Shown here: piece after piece, positions 12,401-22,283 of the stretch
Layout of the letters: each line of letters opens with the position of its first letter
Numbering within the stretch: the first letter of the stretch is position 1
Source: Aulostomus chinensis
Lineage: Eukaryota > Chordata > Actinopteri > Syngnathiformes > Aulostomidae
Direction of reading: 5' to 3'
DNA length: 64,000 nucleotides
NCBI GenBank assembly: GCA_037954235.1
Contig: JBBMOA010000017.1
Location: forward strand, 24,979,027-25,043,026
Made by a program: the position numbers and the translations under genes
Notes under the pieces: generated by a model
What the model saw: only the letters and a program-made list of their open reading frames with translations
Told to the model about the DNA's origin: nothing
Databases searched by the model: none

Positions 12401-12884
12401 TACCAACGCATGGTACAATGGTACACACAGATTTCTTTCTGTCTTTTCAGGATCTTTTTAGCTCTTTGCAGCATCTGTTGTGTTACAAAGCCCTCAAATG
12501 GCCATTTTGTGTGTGTGTGAGTGTACAATATTATATATATTCTATGATATTTCTTGTTCCCACAATGTGATTATCTTCAGATCACAAGTTACCACTGCCT
12601 CCTAATTAATTAATTCATGATCACAAGAGAAAGTAAGTAGTTCCAGCTTGCAGCCCCCCCAAAAAAGCTACATTGTCAGGAAAAAGTGAGATATTTTTGC
12701 CTCAAAGTAACGACATGTTGGGAAGGAGTTCAAATAATTTGCAGACTCAGTATTTGTCCATCTTCCCTCCCTGTGGTTGGTTGAGGGCTCTGTGGTCCAG
12801 ACGCCTTGTAACATGAAAGTCTTCGAAGTTTGCAAGTCGGTGATTGTTAGTTACAATGTTGAGGAGTTGCATTTTCACGTTACA

Positions 12885-13316
12885 GATACACGCACGCCAG
12901 GGAGCGATACACGCACGCCAGGGAGCCATACACGCACGCCAGGGAGCCATACACGCACGCCAGGGAGCCATACACGCACGCCAGGGAGCGATACACGCAC
13001 GCCAGGGAGCCATACACGCACGCCAGGGAGCCATACACGCACGCCAGGGAGCCATACACGCACGCCAGGGAGCCATACACGCACGCCAGGGAGCGATACA
13101 CGCACGCCAGGGAGCCATACACGCACGCCAGGGAGCGATACACGCACGCCAGGGAGCGATACACGCACGCCAGGGAGCCATACACGCACGCCAGGGAGCG
13201 ATACACTCACGCCAGGGAGCGATACACTCACGCCAGGGAGCCATACACGCACGCCAGGGAGCCATACACGCACGCCAGGGAGCGATCCACGCACGCCAGG
13301 GAGCGATACACTCACG
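12885..13316. repeat. 21-bp minisatellite, about 20.5 copies
   Basis: 432 bp of a 21-bp unit (SATACACGCACGCCAGGGAGC, S = C or G). Copies differ mainly at the first base (C/G), with a few CTCACG variants and one CCACG variant near the 3' end. Because 21 is divisible by three, several frames on both strands stay open and read as 7-residue repeats, for example S-H/D-T-R-T-P-G. The variant bases are not arranged in an obvious higher-order period. No start context or exon signal flanks it, so coding is not claimed. Confidence 0.97.
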
Positions 13317-13481
13317 GTGGAAAATGTCTGTCGTCTTCCTTCACTTGCTATGTTGTTATTTCTCCTCCAGTGACTTCAATGATTTATAATTTAAATCTCC
13401 AGGATCTTATTTTAGATTGAGCATAACTCATAAACATGAACCTCATGAAAGATTCAATTTGTATGTTGCATTAAGCTGCTT

Positions 13482-13530
13482 GACGCACGCACGCACGCAC
13501 GCACTCACACACACACACACACACACACAC
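13482..13530. repeat. (GCAC)n-(AC)n compound microsatellite
   Basis: About four GCAC-type units followed by about 13 AC units. Confidence 0.95.
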
Positions 13531-13936
13531 GAGCTAATTTGATTCCATCTCTCTCTTCATCCGGCCTTCTAATTCTGTTGGCTTCACTCATTCATCACTT
13601 GGATTGGGATTATTTCAGTTTTGTAATGGCTTGTTAAGTAATTGATTATACTAATAGACATAATATTTCAGCAGATGTTAAACGTTAAGCACAGCATAAA
13701 ATATGTTTTGCATAGAATCAGTGACACAGATTCACACACCCACACACAGATGCTCACGAAAGGAATGACAGTGGAAACAGATTCCATCCATGACTTTTGC
13801 TATCTTGGAAATTAATATTTTGCCAACGACCATGCATGAACCAGAATATTGATCGTGATAAGAAGGGGAAAGAGTGTGAAGGATTTTTAATAATGCTGCC
13901 GAAAACTTGAGGAAGACTTTCAGAGAGATGCTCATC

Positions 13937-13944
13937 TCCTAAAT
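13937..13944. repeat. target-site duplication, left (TCCTAAAT)
   Basis: Exact 8-bp copy of the sequence at 14147-14154, immediately outside the inverted repeats of the MITE. An 8-bp duplication is characteristic of hAT transposition. Confidence 0.9.
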
Positions 13945-14146
13945 CAGGGGTGTCAGACTGGTCCAGTAAGGGCCGGTGTGGCTGCAGGTTTTCAATCCAA
14001 CCCAGCAAAAGCAACACCTGATCCAACAAATGAGCAGTGTGGACACAGCTTGATTGATTTAAGTAGAATCAGGTGTTGCTTTTGCTGGGTTGGAATGAAA
14101 ACCTGCAGCCACACCGGCCCTTTACTGGACCAGTTTGACACCTGTG
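13945..14146. mobile_element. hAT-type MITE, 202 bp, intact ends
   Basis: The element starts CAGGGGTGTCAGACTGGTCC and its other end is CAGGTGTCAAACTGGTCCAG when read on the opposite strand. The inverted repeats run about 78 bp, through GGCCGGTGTGGCTGCAGGTT and CCCAGCAAAAGCAACACCTG, with few mismatches, and enclose only a short unique middle. It is flanked by the exact 8-bp duplication TCCTAAAT. It carries no coding capacity, so it would have been mobilised by a transposase supplied elsewhere. The near-identity of the arms and intact target duplication suggest a fairly recent insertion. Confidence 0.93.
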
Positions 14147-14154
14147 TCCTAAAT
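14147..14154. repeat. target-site duplication, right (TCCTAAAT)
   Basis: Matches 13937-13944 exactly. Confidence 0.9.
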
Positions 14155-14897
14155 GAAGCAGCGGTTCAAAAACATCTTTCGACGTTTAATCATTGGTTAT
14201 CAAATTTGATCAGTTTGAGCTCAGTTGTGTTGCGCTTCTCCCCAGTTGTGCATCAATAATTCGCTCTACGTCCCTGCTGTCCTGCTCACTGCCCACAGAT
14301 CTGCTCCAAACTCTAGAGCACCGTCTGGTGGTGAATGAGCCTGTGTGTTGCATGGGAGCCATGTTGGAGACAACTGTAGCCCCGCCCAGTTGTGCAGGAC
14401 GTCACCAATCCTGTCGTTGGAGATTCACAGGAATCGGCACAAATCAATAGTGGACCAGGTTTTGGTTTCATGAGATGACGTTGCCTCAATCCTGATTTGA
14501 TGCGACTCCCAGCTCTGGTGCAGGGTTGAACGTGGCAGGAGGTCGAGTTTCCGTTATCTTTACTTCAGCATTGAAACACATTCATGAAAAAAAGCAGCAG
14601 CTGAGCCAGGCTCCGCCTCCTGCATCACACCAGACACGGCACATTAAAACACTGACCCAGGACCTGATGTGTGCACATGCAGGTGCATGCATGGCTGTGT
14701 GTTCATGTGAAGTGTGTGTGTGTGTGTGTGTGTTAATGTGAAGTGGGTGTGTATGTGTGTGTGTGCACACCTATTTTCCTTTGGCTGTCAAATAAGTTCA
14801 CAACGCTCATTTAATGAATCCATAAATACGAACCTGGCAGGCAGCAAATATAATTAACCCACATTAACAAGGTAGAATGTTTGTATGCTTGCGCATG
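14155..14897. other. single-copy non-coding sequence with short TG tracts
   Basis: TG runs lie at about 14712-14733 and 14746-14766. No gene is seen. Confidence 0.5.
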
Positions 14898-14983
14898 CAC
14901 ACACACACAGACTCAGACACACACACACACACAGACTCAGACACACACACACACAGACTCAGACACACACACACAGAGACTCA

Positions 14984-15057
<74 letters not shown>
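14898..15057. repeat. (CA)n with CAGACT interruptions, then pure (AC)n
   Basis: Four early blocks are punctuated by CAGACTCAGA. From about 14985 to the end it is an uninterrupted AC run of about 36 units. Confidence 0.95.
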
Positions 15058-15061
<4 letters not shown>

Positions 15062-15631
15062 TCTGGAGGTACAAACACAGACCACACAGGAGCACAGCCT
15101 CATGCATGAATGTCATTTATGATGACTTCTTTCGGTTTTTTTGGTTAGGATTTGCTCTTTTATAAAACAAGAAGAGAAAAACAAGAAAATCTTACGAGGC
15201 TTCGTGACCCGTCAGCTAATCTGTTCCGTCCCACTCCGGCCTCCGTCTCTCCATCCTGCTGTCTTTGCTTCTGGCCGGTCGAGGCAGATGGCCGCTCCCA
15301 CAGCTCCTGGGCCCCTGGATGTTTCTACCTGGTAAAATGCTATTTTTCATCGAGCTGAACTAACAAAAATGACTTGAATTGATTTCCACCGACATTCCAC
15401 AAACTCTCCACTGGGATCACCAGGACCACCTTATCTAGCATGCAGGCCTCCCAGGGGCAGGGGAGATTTAATCTGTCAAGCACAGCATCAGCTATGGTGG
15501 CGGTCCGATGACGCAGCCCATCACCTCAGAGGACCTCAGCGGCTTGGCTGTTGGCAATCGACACGACCTCAAATCACCTCGACGAAGAAGAAATATTCAA
15601 CCTGGGAAACTGCGTACTAGACATTTGAACT

Positions 15632-15633
<2 letters not shown>
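15058..15633. other. single-copy non-coding sequence
   Basis: No gene, RNA or transposon signature is seen. Confidence 0.5.

Positions 15634-15678
<45 letters not shown>
15634..15678. repeat. (AC)n microsatellite
   Basis: Perfect AC run of about 22 units. Confidence 0.95.
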
Positions 15679-15679
<1 letters not shown>

Positions 15680-17099
15680 CACTGGTTGACGACTGCACTT
15701 CTGATCTGTTACTGGAAAAAAAAGCTTTCCTGAATATTTCATTTGGTTCACAGAGCAACTGAGTCAAGGGGTTTTTGTATTCAAGGCTGTTTTTGGTCTG
15801 AACTGGTTCTGTCGGGGTTTCCCAAAGTGGGGCCTGAGGTAGATCTGGTTCAGATGTAAATCTATACCAAAGTAGAAATCAGCATGGACTGTCCCATATT
15901 CCCAACCGGAGCGATTCTACATCTCACCCGGTCTGGGAACGGCTCCGGGCCCCCAGGAGGAGCTTGGTGGACGGATGGTTTGAAAAGTGGATGAAGTTTT
16001 CATTGATTCTTTCTCTTCACTTTGGCAAGAGGGAATAATTCACTTTAAGTAAAACACAAGTGTAATAAGTATAACAGTGATGCAGTCAGACGCCAGGGAT
16101 CACTCAGGAGGGGAGAACGCTGCCGGCGGCAGAACCGGGCCCACCGTCACCACCTCTCTGCAGAAACCGAATTTCTCTTTGGGGACAGAAAGTGTTTCAG
16201 TAATTAAATTGAAGTGAAGTGAACGAATTTACATTTCCTGTCCATTTAGAGGAGCATTTCACAAGGCAGCAGTCGTTCCATTAGGCTGTTCTGTGATTAG
16301 AGGCTACAGGGACCTCCCCGCCGATCGGCCTTGTTTTTGTTTCTGTCTCTGACATTTTCTTGTTATTGCACAAGGGAGCGTTTCATCAGATCCTGTATAT
16401 TCTGTGTTTGTGCCTGGGGAGGGAAAGGATTGGCCCCGTCCTCGAATGAACCGTTGAGGAGGTTCTATGTTATCAGCCACGCTTCTGTAAACTTCTAGCT
16501 GTGAGGAAAATAATGCAAGAAATTTGGTAAACTCATAAGCCCAGGGCGCGCAGCTCAGCTCGCGTGTCTCCCTTTCTTGTGTTTTCCTCTTCTGTTCTCC
16601 CTCTTCGCTCGTCTCACTCCTTTTTACTATCTCACCTTCTCTCACCCTCCTTCCCCTCTGTCTGGATCACTCCACCCCCCCCCCCCTTTCCAGTGAATGC
16701 CTCTGTAATTCCTATTCTTATCTACTCACCAGCACGAGGATAAGAGCCTTTCTACTTATGTGCTCCTACTCTCTGTGGGGAAGAAGAAACAGAAAAAACA
16801 TTTTCAAAAACTAAAATTACATGCAGGGAAGCAGGGCAGAGGAGGAGAAGGTGGGAGGGGAACAGAGAAGGAACATTGTACACTGGAATCACATGCAAAG
16901 CTGGCGAGCGCAGAGAGAAGAGGGTTGATAATAAAAATATATATATATATATATTAATTATCCCGGGGATGTTCACTTCAAGTTGAGCTAATCCTGTCTG
17001 GGGATGTTTTGTGTTTTTCTGGCGATGCTCAGAATCCCTCGCAGGCCTCCGTGACAGAAAATAAGCTTTTTAAAGAAACTACTGTCGATTCTCACAAAA

Positions 17100-17101
<2 letters not shown>
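15679..17101. other. single-copy non-coding sequence
   Basis: Contains a C homopolymer at about 16674-16686 and an (AT)n run at about 16936-16955. A 113-codon minus-strand frame (16645-16304) is rich in Glu/Arg/Lys because of local CT-rich DNA. No domain is recognisable. Confidence 0.45.

Positions 17102-17162
<61 letters not shown>
17102..17162. repeat. (AC)n microsatellite
   Basis: Perfect AC run of about 30 units, directly abutting a dispersed repeat. Confidence 0.97.
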
Positions 17163-17164
<2 letters not shown>

Positions 17165-17169
<5 letters not shown>

Positions 17170-17570
17170 GTGTGGCTATCCTTATTAGGACATTCCATTG
17201 ACTTCCATTCCTGTGAATATCCTAACCCCAGCCCTAATCTTAATCCGAACCAGTTGGTGCCTCACCTCAACCTCAAGCTGACTGCAGGTTCCACCTTCAC
17301 TCTACCTTTGACCAGGTGTTCATAAATGAAGTTCTGCTGCATCAGGACCGCTCTTTGGTCGCGTGAGGACTAGGGGTCCTGATAAGGTCAGTGTTTATAT
17401 CAGAAGAGGTCTCCAAAAGATAACAAAAACCAAGTACACACACACAAACTTATATTTTTGTGAGGACCTTCATTGACGTAATTCACTTTCTAGCCCCTTT
17501 TACCCCAAATGTAACCCTTTCTTCTCCACCTATGACAAAATTGTAACCCCGACCCTAAAACGTTCACACG
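17165..17570. repeat. fish-type dispersed repeat (CCTAACCCC / GTGAGGACC family), two segments
   Basis: The words GGACATTCCATTGACTTCCA, CCTAACCCCAGCCCTAA, GTGAGGACTAGGGGTCCTGA and GTGAGGACCTTCATTGACGT recall a repeat I associate with teleost genomes, usually found next to CA tracts as here (17102-17162 and 17435-17450). Two partial units are seen, about 17165-17410 and 17450-17570. The family name and class are not assigned. The recognition is from memory of the motif, not a search. Confidence 0.55.
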
Positions 17571-17577
17571 CATTCTT

Positions 17578-17815
17578 TTTTGCTCGTAACAAGTGAATAG
17601 ATTAGCACAGCAAGAAGGTTCCAGGTTTGAATCTGCTGGCCAACTTGGGCCCTGTGGTGTGGAACCTGTATGTTCTCAGCGTGCGTTCCCCACAGCCGTG
17701 ACAACTTCCTCCCACACGCCACTAAAGTTCTAAATCCCCTGAGGTTGAGGATGTGTCTATGTGTGCATGTGATGGACTGGCGACCTGGCCGGCGTGTACG
17801 CCAGGCTGGCGTATC
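17578..17815 (+). mobile_element. degraded tRNA-headed SINE, copy 2
   Basis: Reads TTAGCACAGCAAGAAGGTTC and GGTTTGAATCT (box-B-like), then CCTGTATGTTCTC, CTTCCTCCCACACGCC and GATGGACTGGCGACCTG. This is the same order of motifs as the better SINE at 32107-32528, read on the opposite strand. The head near box A is internally deleted and the tail is lost. Confidence 0.6.
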
Positions 17816-18012
17816 CAGATCCATCTTACGGTTGGGTGAAATGATCCGTCAGAGGAGTGAGAGGAACCCAAGTCGTCGTGGTTGTAGGTTACTGTGTCAA
17901 CATCTCAGCATAGCGACCCCAGAACTGAACCAGGGTCAGTAGACATCAGTCTGGGCTTCAAAAAAAGTTATTAGTGGGTGTGGTTTTTATCCTTGAAAGT
18001 GGCTTAAGTCTT

Positions 18013-18044
<32 letters not shown>

Positions 18045-18216
18045 TTGCATATCGTGGTGTGCGGGTTCAGGCTGGCCCTACAGGGACTGTCACACACCGA
18101 CTGCTCATTAAAAGATTTCATTAGGTTTCAATCAGGCCATAAGTAGGTCAGCTGCTCGACTGCAGTGAATATTTGACTAGAACATGACTGCAAGAGACAT
18201 GATATAATCAATGAAT

Positions 18217-18259
<43 letters not shown>

Positions 18260-18937
18260 AAGCATTTCGTTGAATCAGAAGTTGGGGGGGGGGCAGTAGA
18301 TTGAATCACTCTCAAAGTGTTTTCTCTCCTCTGTTGAAAGTTTAATGTTTGTCCTCGGTGACTTTCTCCAGCAGCGTCAGAGATAACATCCGGCCCACAT
18401 CCACATCAGGGAGAAGGTGGCAGCAGGCTGGAAGTAATAGAAAAAACAATCATGGTATCCGAAGCCGAGCTCTTCAGGCAGCGGAAGATAGACGGCCAAA
18501 TTTAACAAGTGGCAGATGAATAATCCAGACTGGGAATTAGGTTGCTCTCAGTTGTGAAATTGGAGGATGACAGAAAATTATTAATATTGATCAAATTTGT
18601 TGAAAAGAGAAAACTTGAATGCTCGTCGAGGGACCAGCACAGTTGTTTTTATACTTTCTCACAGACGAATCGCTCCCGTCTTCAGCCCTGCTGCTGGAGT
18701 TCCCTACATTCATTTTACATGAGTGATATTTCACATTATACTGTCGTTACACAACAGATTACAGGAAAGCAATTTTCATGCCAGAATAGACGATGCCAAC
18801 ATTTCCAAACCTTAAGAAACAATCCCAGACTTGCCGCATTTATTTAGCTTGAAGCTAATGGCGCCTAACAGCCACCGGCGACCAATAACAGCAAAATCAC
18901 CCGAAAACATCAGTGCAACAAACCAACAAAGCAGAAG
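17816..18937. other. single-copy non-coding sequence
   Basis: (TC)n-(AC)n lies at about 18013-18044 and a GT run at 18220-18257, with a short poly-G at 18284-18292. A palindromic TTTAGCTTGAAGCTAA at 18843-18858 echoes the start of R1 but lacks the rest. No gene is seen. Confidence 0.5.
18220..18257. repeat. (GT)n microsatellite
   Basis: Perfect GT run of about 19 units. Confidence 0.95.
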
Positions 18938-19180
18938 TGTGTTTGTGGATTACTAAGAAAACAGTTCAAAAAGATGTGTATTATAGAGAATGATGACAGC
19001 AGTGCCGTTGTTAGCCTCCATCTAAGTCTCCATTGGCTTCAAGCTAAATAGACACAGCTGGCTCTTCCTGCGTTCTGGAGACACAAAGAAGAGATGCAGG
19101 AGTGTCTTGTGAGCTCAGGACTTCTATTTATGAGAATTTGAGAACGAAATAAAAGGCACTTTTTGAAGAAAGCATCAGTT
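18938..19180 (+). repeat. dispersed repeat R1, copy 3 (longer 5' end)
   Basis: Begins GTGTTTGTGGATTACTAAG and continues to GGCTTCAAGCTAAATA, GCTGGCTCTTCCTGCGTTCT, GGAGACACAAAGAAGAGATG, GTGAGCTCAGGACTTC and AAAAGGCACTTTTTGAAG. It supports a full-length R1 of more than 200 bp with a GTGGATTAC-type 5' end. Confidence 0.65.
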
Positions 19181-20175
19181 TAATCCTCTTATTCATCCTA
19201 CCTGCGCCTATCAGTGTCGCACCACTGGAACTAGATGCTCTGGGAGGAGTAACTTTTATCTCATCCTAACTTTGTGTGAATTCTCCCAAAGTCATCATTT
19301 TGTTTGTCAACTGGAGCAGCTCTCCTTTGGAGGACAAAAAAAAAAACAAACAGCCCAGGAAATATTTCAAACTAATTGAAAATGATGAGGAAAGGGCATG
19401 GCGTGCTGCTAAAAATGCATCCAGTGTGATCGCAGAGTGAGTCAGGGTTGATTTTCCAGGCTGCTGAGTCACTTCGACTCCACGCCGGGTCATTTGTCTT
19501 CTGAGACACTGAAAAAATCATTAGGTGTTATAAAGAAGGATCCTTATTCACAGCAGGGGTGGACTGCAGTGAGAAGGTGATATCTGGCCCAGCATTGACC
19601 TGATACATGATTCTAACCCACACAGAGGTGCATGATAAGAGCTGAGAAATAAAGAGAGCAAACACAAGCATGATATAATAGAAAGTGTACATAAACACAA
19701 GAGCACAAATAGAATTTGGCAGTGCAGCAGCAGCTTCTACCTACAGGCCAAGCTCTATTTACTATTGCTGTTCTTATTTGATTACACAAAGACCCCAAGG
19801 CATGTTGCCAGATGAGCAGCATCACAAACAAAGAGAAAACCCCACAATAACCCACCAATGTCTGAAAACAACTCTTAAATATGCCTCCAGGCGTAAATAT
19901 TACTGCTGAATGAATTTCTGTTCAATCCCATCACCTACAGAATAAACAAATACAGATATATTCCTCCAAATATCTCCAGCATCAAATACCCAGAGGGCTT
20001 GAATATTAATGTTGAACCTTTTGCTGCTGTTCGAGCGGTTGGTGGCAGGAGGAAGGAGCGCACACGTGGAGAGGCGAGTGCACATAAATAAACCACTGAG
20101 ATGGCCAGCAGAACCTGTGAGGTGATGCAAGGCGACAGTACTTGGAATGGGCTGGACTGGGTTATCGCTGTTACA
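19181..20175. other. single-copy non-coding sequence
   Basis: No gene or RNA structure is seen. The minus-strand open frames are short and unassigned. Confidence 0.45.
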
Positions 20176-20410
20176 CCGAGAGAGGAGGAAGAGGAGGAGG
20201 AGGAGGAAGGGGAGGAGGAGGAAAGGATGAGAGGACACACGAGGGCGTAAAAGACAGTAAAATAGTTCTGTGAGGAGGGTTGAGGGAAAATAAGGAGAGA
20301 AAGGAATGAGAATGTGAGGAGGAAATCAAGGAGGAATGGGAGGACACAAGAGAGGAGAGAAGGAAGGAAAAAAGGAGGCGAGAAGTCAAACAATAACACG
20401 GAAATAAAAA
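20176..20410. repeat. polypurine (GGA/GAA-rich) tract
   Basis: About 230 bp dominated by A and G on the + strand (GAGGAGGAAGGGGAGG-type words). It makes Ser/Leu/Pro-rich open frames on the minus strand that are low-complexity artefacts. Confidence 0.8.
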
Positions 20411-20705
20411 GTGGAGATAAAAGAAGCTAATTGAAAGATGAAAGGAAGGAAAACGAGCCAGGGAGAGGAAAGGCAGCGGCCCTTACACATGCATTATAAC
20501 CTGAGCGGTTACCATAGCAACCTGGGGACACCTATTATCCCAGTCTGTCACTCTGATGTAGATGACTGTGTGTGTGTGTGTGTGTGTGTGTTTACATGCT
20601 TGTATCGAAGCGTTCGGAGATTGACTGGTGCTAATCTCTCCGAGTTGATTTGTTTCTGGACTGATTCAATGATAAAGTCTAACGAAGTGCAATGATAATG
20701 CACAT

Positions 20706-20707
<2 letters not shown>

Positions 20708-20768
<61 letters not shown>
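20708..20768. repeat. (CA)n microsatellite
   Basis: Perfect CA run of about 30 units. A shorter TG run lies upstream at 20568-20590. Confidence 0.97.
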
Positions 20769-20769
<1 letters not shown>

Positions 20770-21509
20770 AGTTTTCAGTGGCCTTTCACTGGCTTTTACG
20801 TGCCACAGTAGATGCAAACGGCTTTCCACCTGAGGTGACAGCTGCTTTCTGATGTACAACCTTTGAACTCTCGTGTTTCAAATCTGGTCGCACATGTCAG
20901 TCTGATGTCATCGGCGCGCTCAGCGGTGTCTGATGTGGTGACCTGGCAGTCCCTGGTGTAAAGGGTTATTCACACTCACCTGCTGTCATGCACAGATCAG
21001 AGCGGATGAGGAGCGACTGCTGCATCTCTGGGCCGCTGAAATGTGGCTCTTGTGGAATTTAGAATGAATATTTGACAGCTTTATTGAATGAGTAAGATTT
21101 TACAATTACACCTCGAGAGGAAGGCGAGAATAATGTGACAAAGATGAGCTGCACAAGTTATTATCAATTATTTACCCTGGAGAGATGGGAGTGTTTTTGT
21201 TGGACGACCTGGAAGTCAGCCTCGGCGTAAATTCTGTGGATGACGGGGTTCTTAGGCTGGATTTACTGCTGCCATAAACAGAAGTTAGAGACACTTTCAC
21301 CTTTTATTCAGCAAGATAAACTCCACTGATTAGCACCCCCCCCCCCCCAATTTTTTAAGCATAAATGCAACTGCTAGAAGAACAAAGTTATGCTATGAGC
21401 GAACACCACGGACACATGACTTCCACGTCATCACTGCGTCAAATCACAGGACGTTCAGCCTGTAGTCTGCTTTAGCTTGGTGCTACTGCTGTAGTGCTTG
21501 TTTGTCTCC
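20769..21509. other. single-copy non-coding sequence
   Basis: Poly-C tract at about 21337-21348. No gene is seen. Confidence 0.5.
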
Positions 21510-21641
21510 GTTAGCTTCAAGCTAAACATATGTGGCTGGCTCTTTCTGCATTCTGGAGTCACAAAGAAGTGATGCAGAAGGGACCAATGTCGGTGGGCTG
21601 AAGACACCTACTTGTGGGTGCTTGAAAGGTAAAACGCACTT
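21510..21641 (+). repeat. dispersed repeat R1, copy 4
   Basis: Has TTAGCTTCAAGCTAA, TGTGGCTGGCTCTTTCTGCA, CTGGAGTCACAAAGAAGTG and CTTGAAAGGTAAAACGCAC. It is among the best-preserved copies of the core. Confidence 0.7.
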
Positions 21642-22233
21642 AGAATCTCAGAAAGTCTCCTCATTTGGAGGGCCGCCATGATCCAATCGCTCGTGATTCT
21701 CACTACAATTCTCCGATGATCGGCCGGTCTGTCGTGTCCCGTGTTGGTTCTGGCATGGAGACCACAGTGCAACTACTCCCGTAACCTCATTACTCTCATG
21801 AAATGTTTATGAGGTTATTTCTCCAACGCCCTGGACCAAAACAGAGGTTTACAAATTATCCCGTAATCATGGAAGTATAATCAAGAGCACCTGCTGTCAC
21901 TGTAATGTGCAGCGTGCAAGAGGACGCTGGGGATTAGAGCTTCACCGTGAACACAAGCAAAGGCAAACTCTCTGCTGAGGGGTCGGAGAGGAATGAGAGT
22001 GTCTCAACTCATCTTTCCCTTGGGATGAGATCAACGTGCACCTGCCTGACACAGATTCAGCCACCATGGCCGCACAATTACCTGTGCCAGGCCTGCTGGA
22101 ACAGCAAGGTGCCGGGATCAGCTCAAGACAGATCCCTCTTCACGGCCGACTGTTGGGCATCTAACACCTCAAGAACATAATAAACATAATGGACATTGTT
22201 TTAAAACGCCTCCCTCAAGCCAAGAGTTCCACT

Positions 22234-22235
<2 letters not shown>
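21642..22235. other. single-copy non-coding sequence
   Basis: No gene is seen. The 77-codon frame at 21947 has no recognisable product. Confidence 0.45.

Positions 22236-22281
<46 letters not shown>
22236..22281. repeat. (CA)n microsatellite
   Basis: Perfect CA run of about 22 units. Confidence 0.95.

Positions 22282-22283
<2 letters not shown>

Noticed and set aside
12885..13316. Possible CRISPR-like array
   Set aside because: Units are contiguous with no unique spacers and the genome looks vertebrate. It is a minisatellite.
12747..13389. Open frames of 100-198 codons with 7-residue repeats
   Set aside because: They follow from a 21-bp minisatellite whose length is a multiple of three. 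Several frames on both strands are open equally.
18843..18858. TTTAGCTTGAAGCTAA as an extra R1 copy
   Set aside because: Only the palindromic word is present. The downstream R1 blocks are missing.
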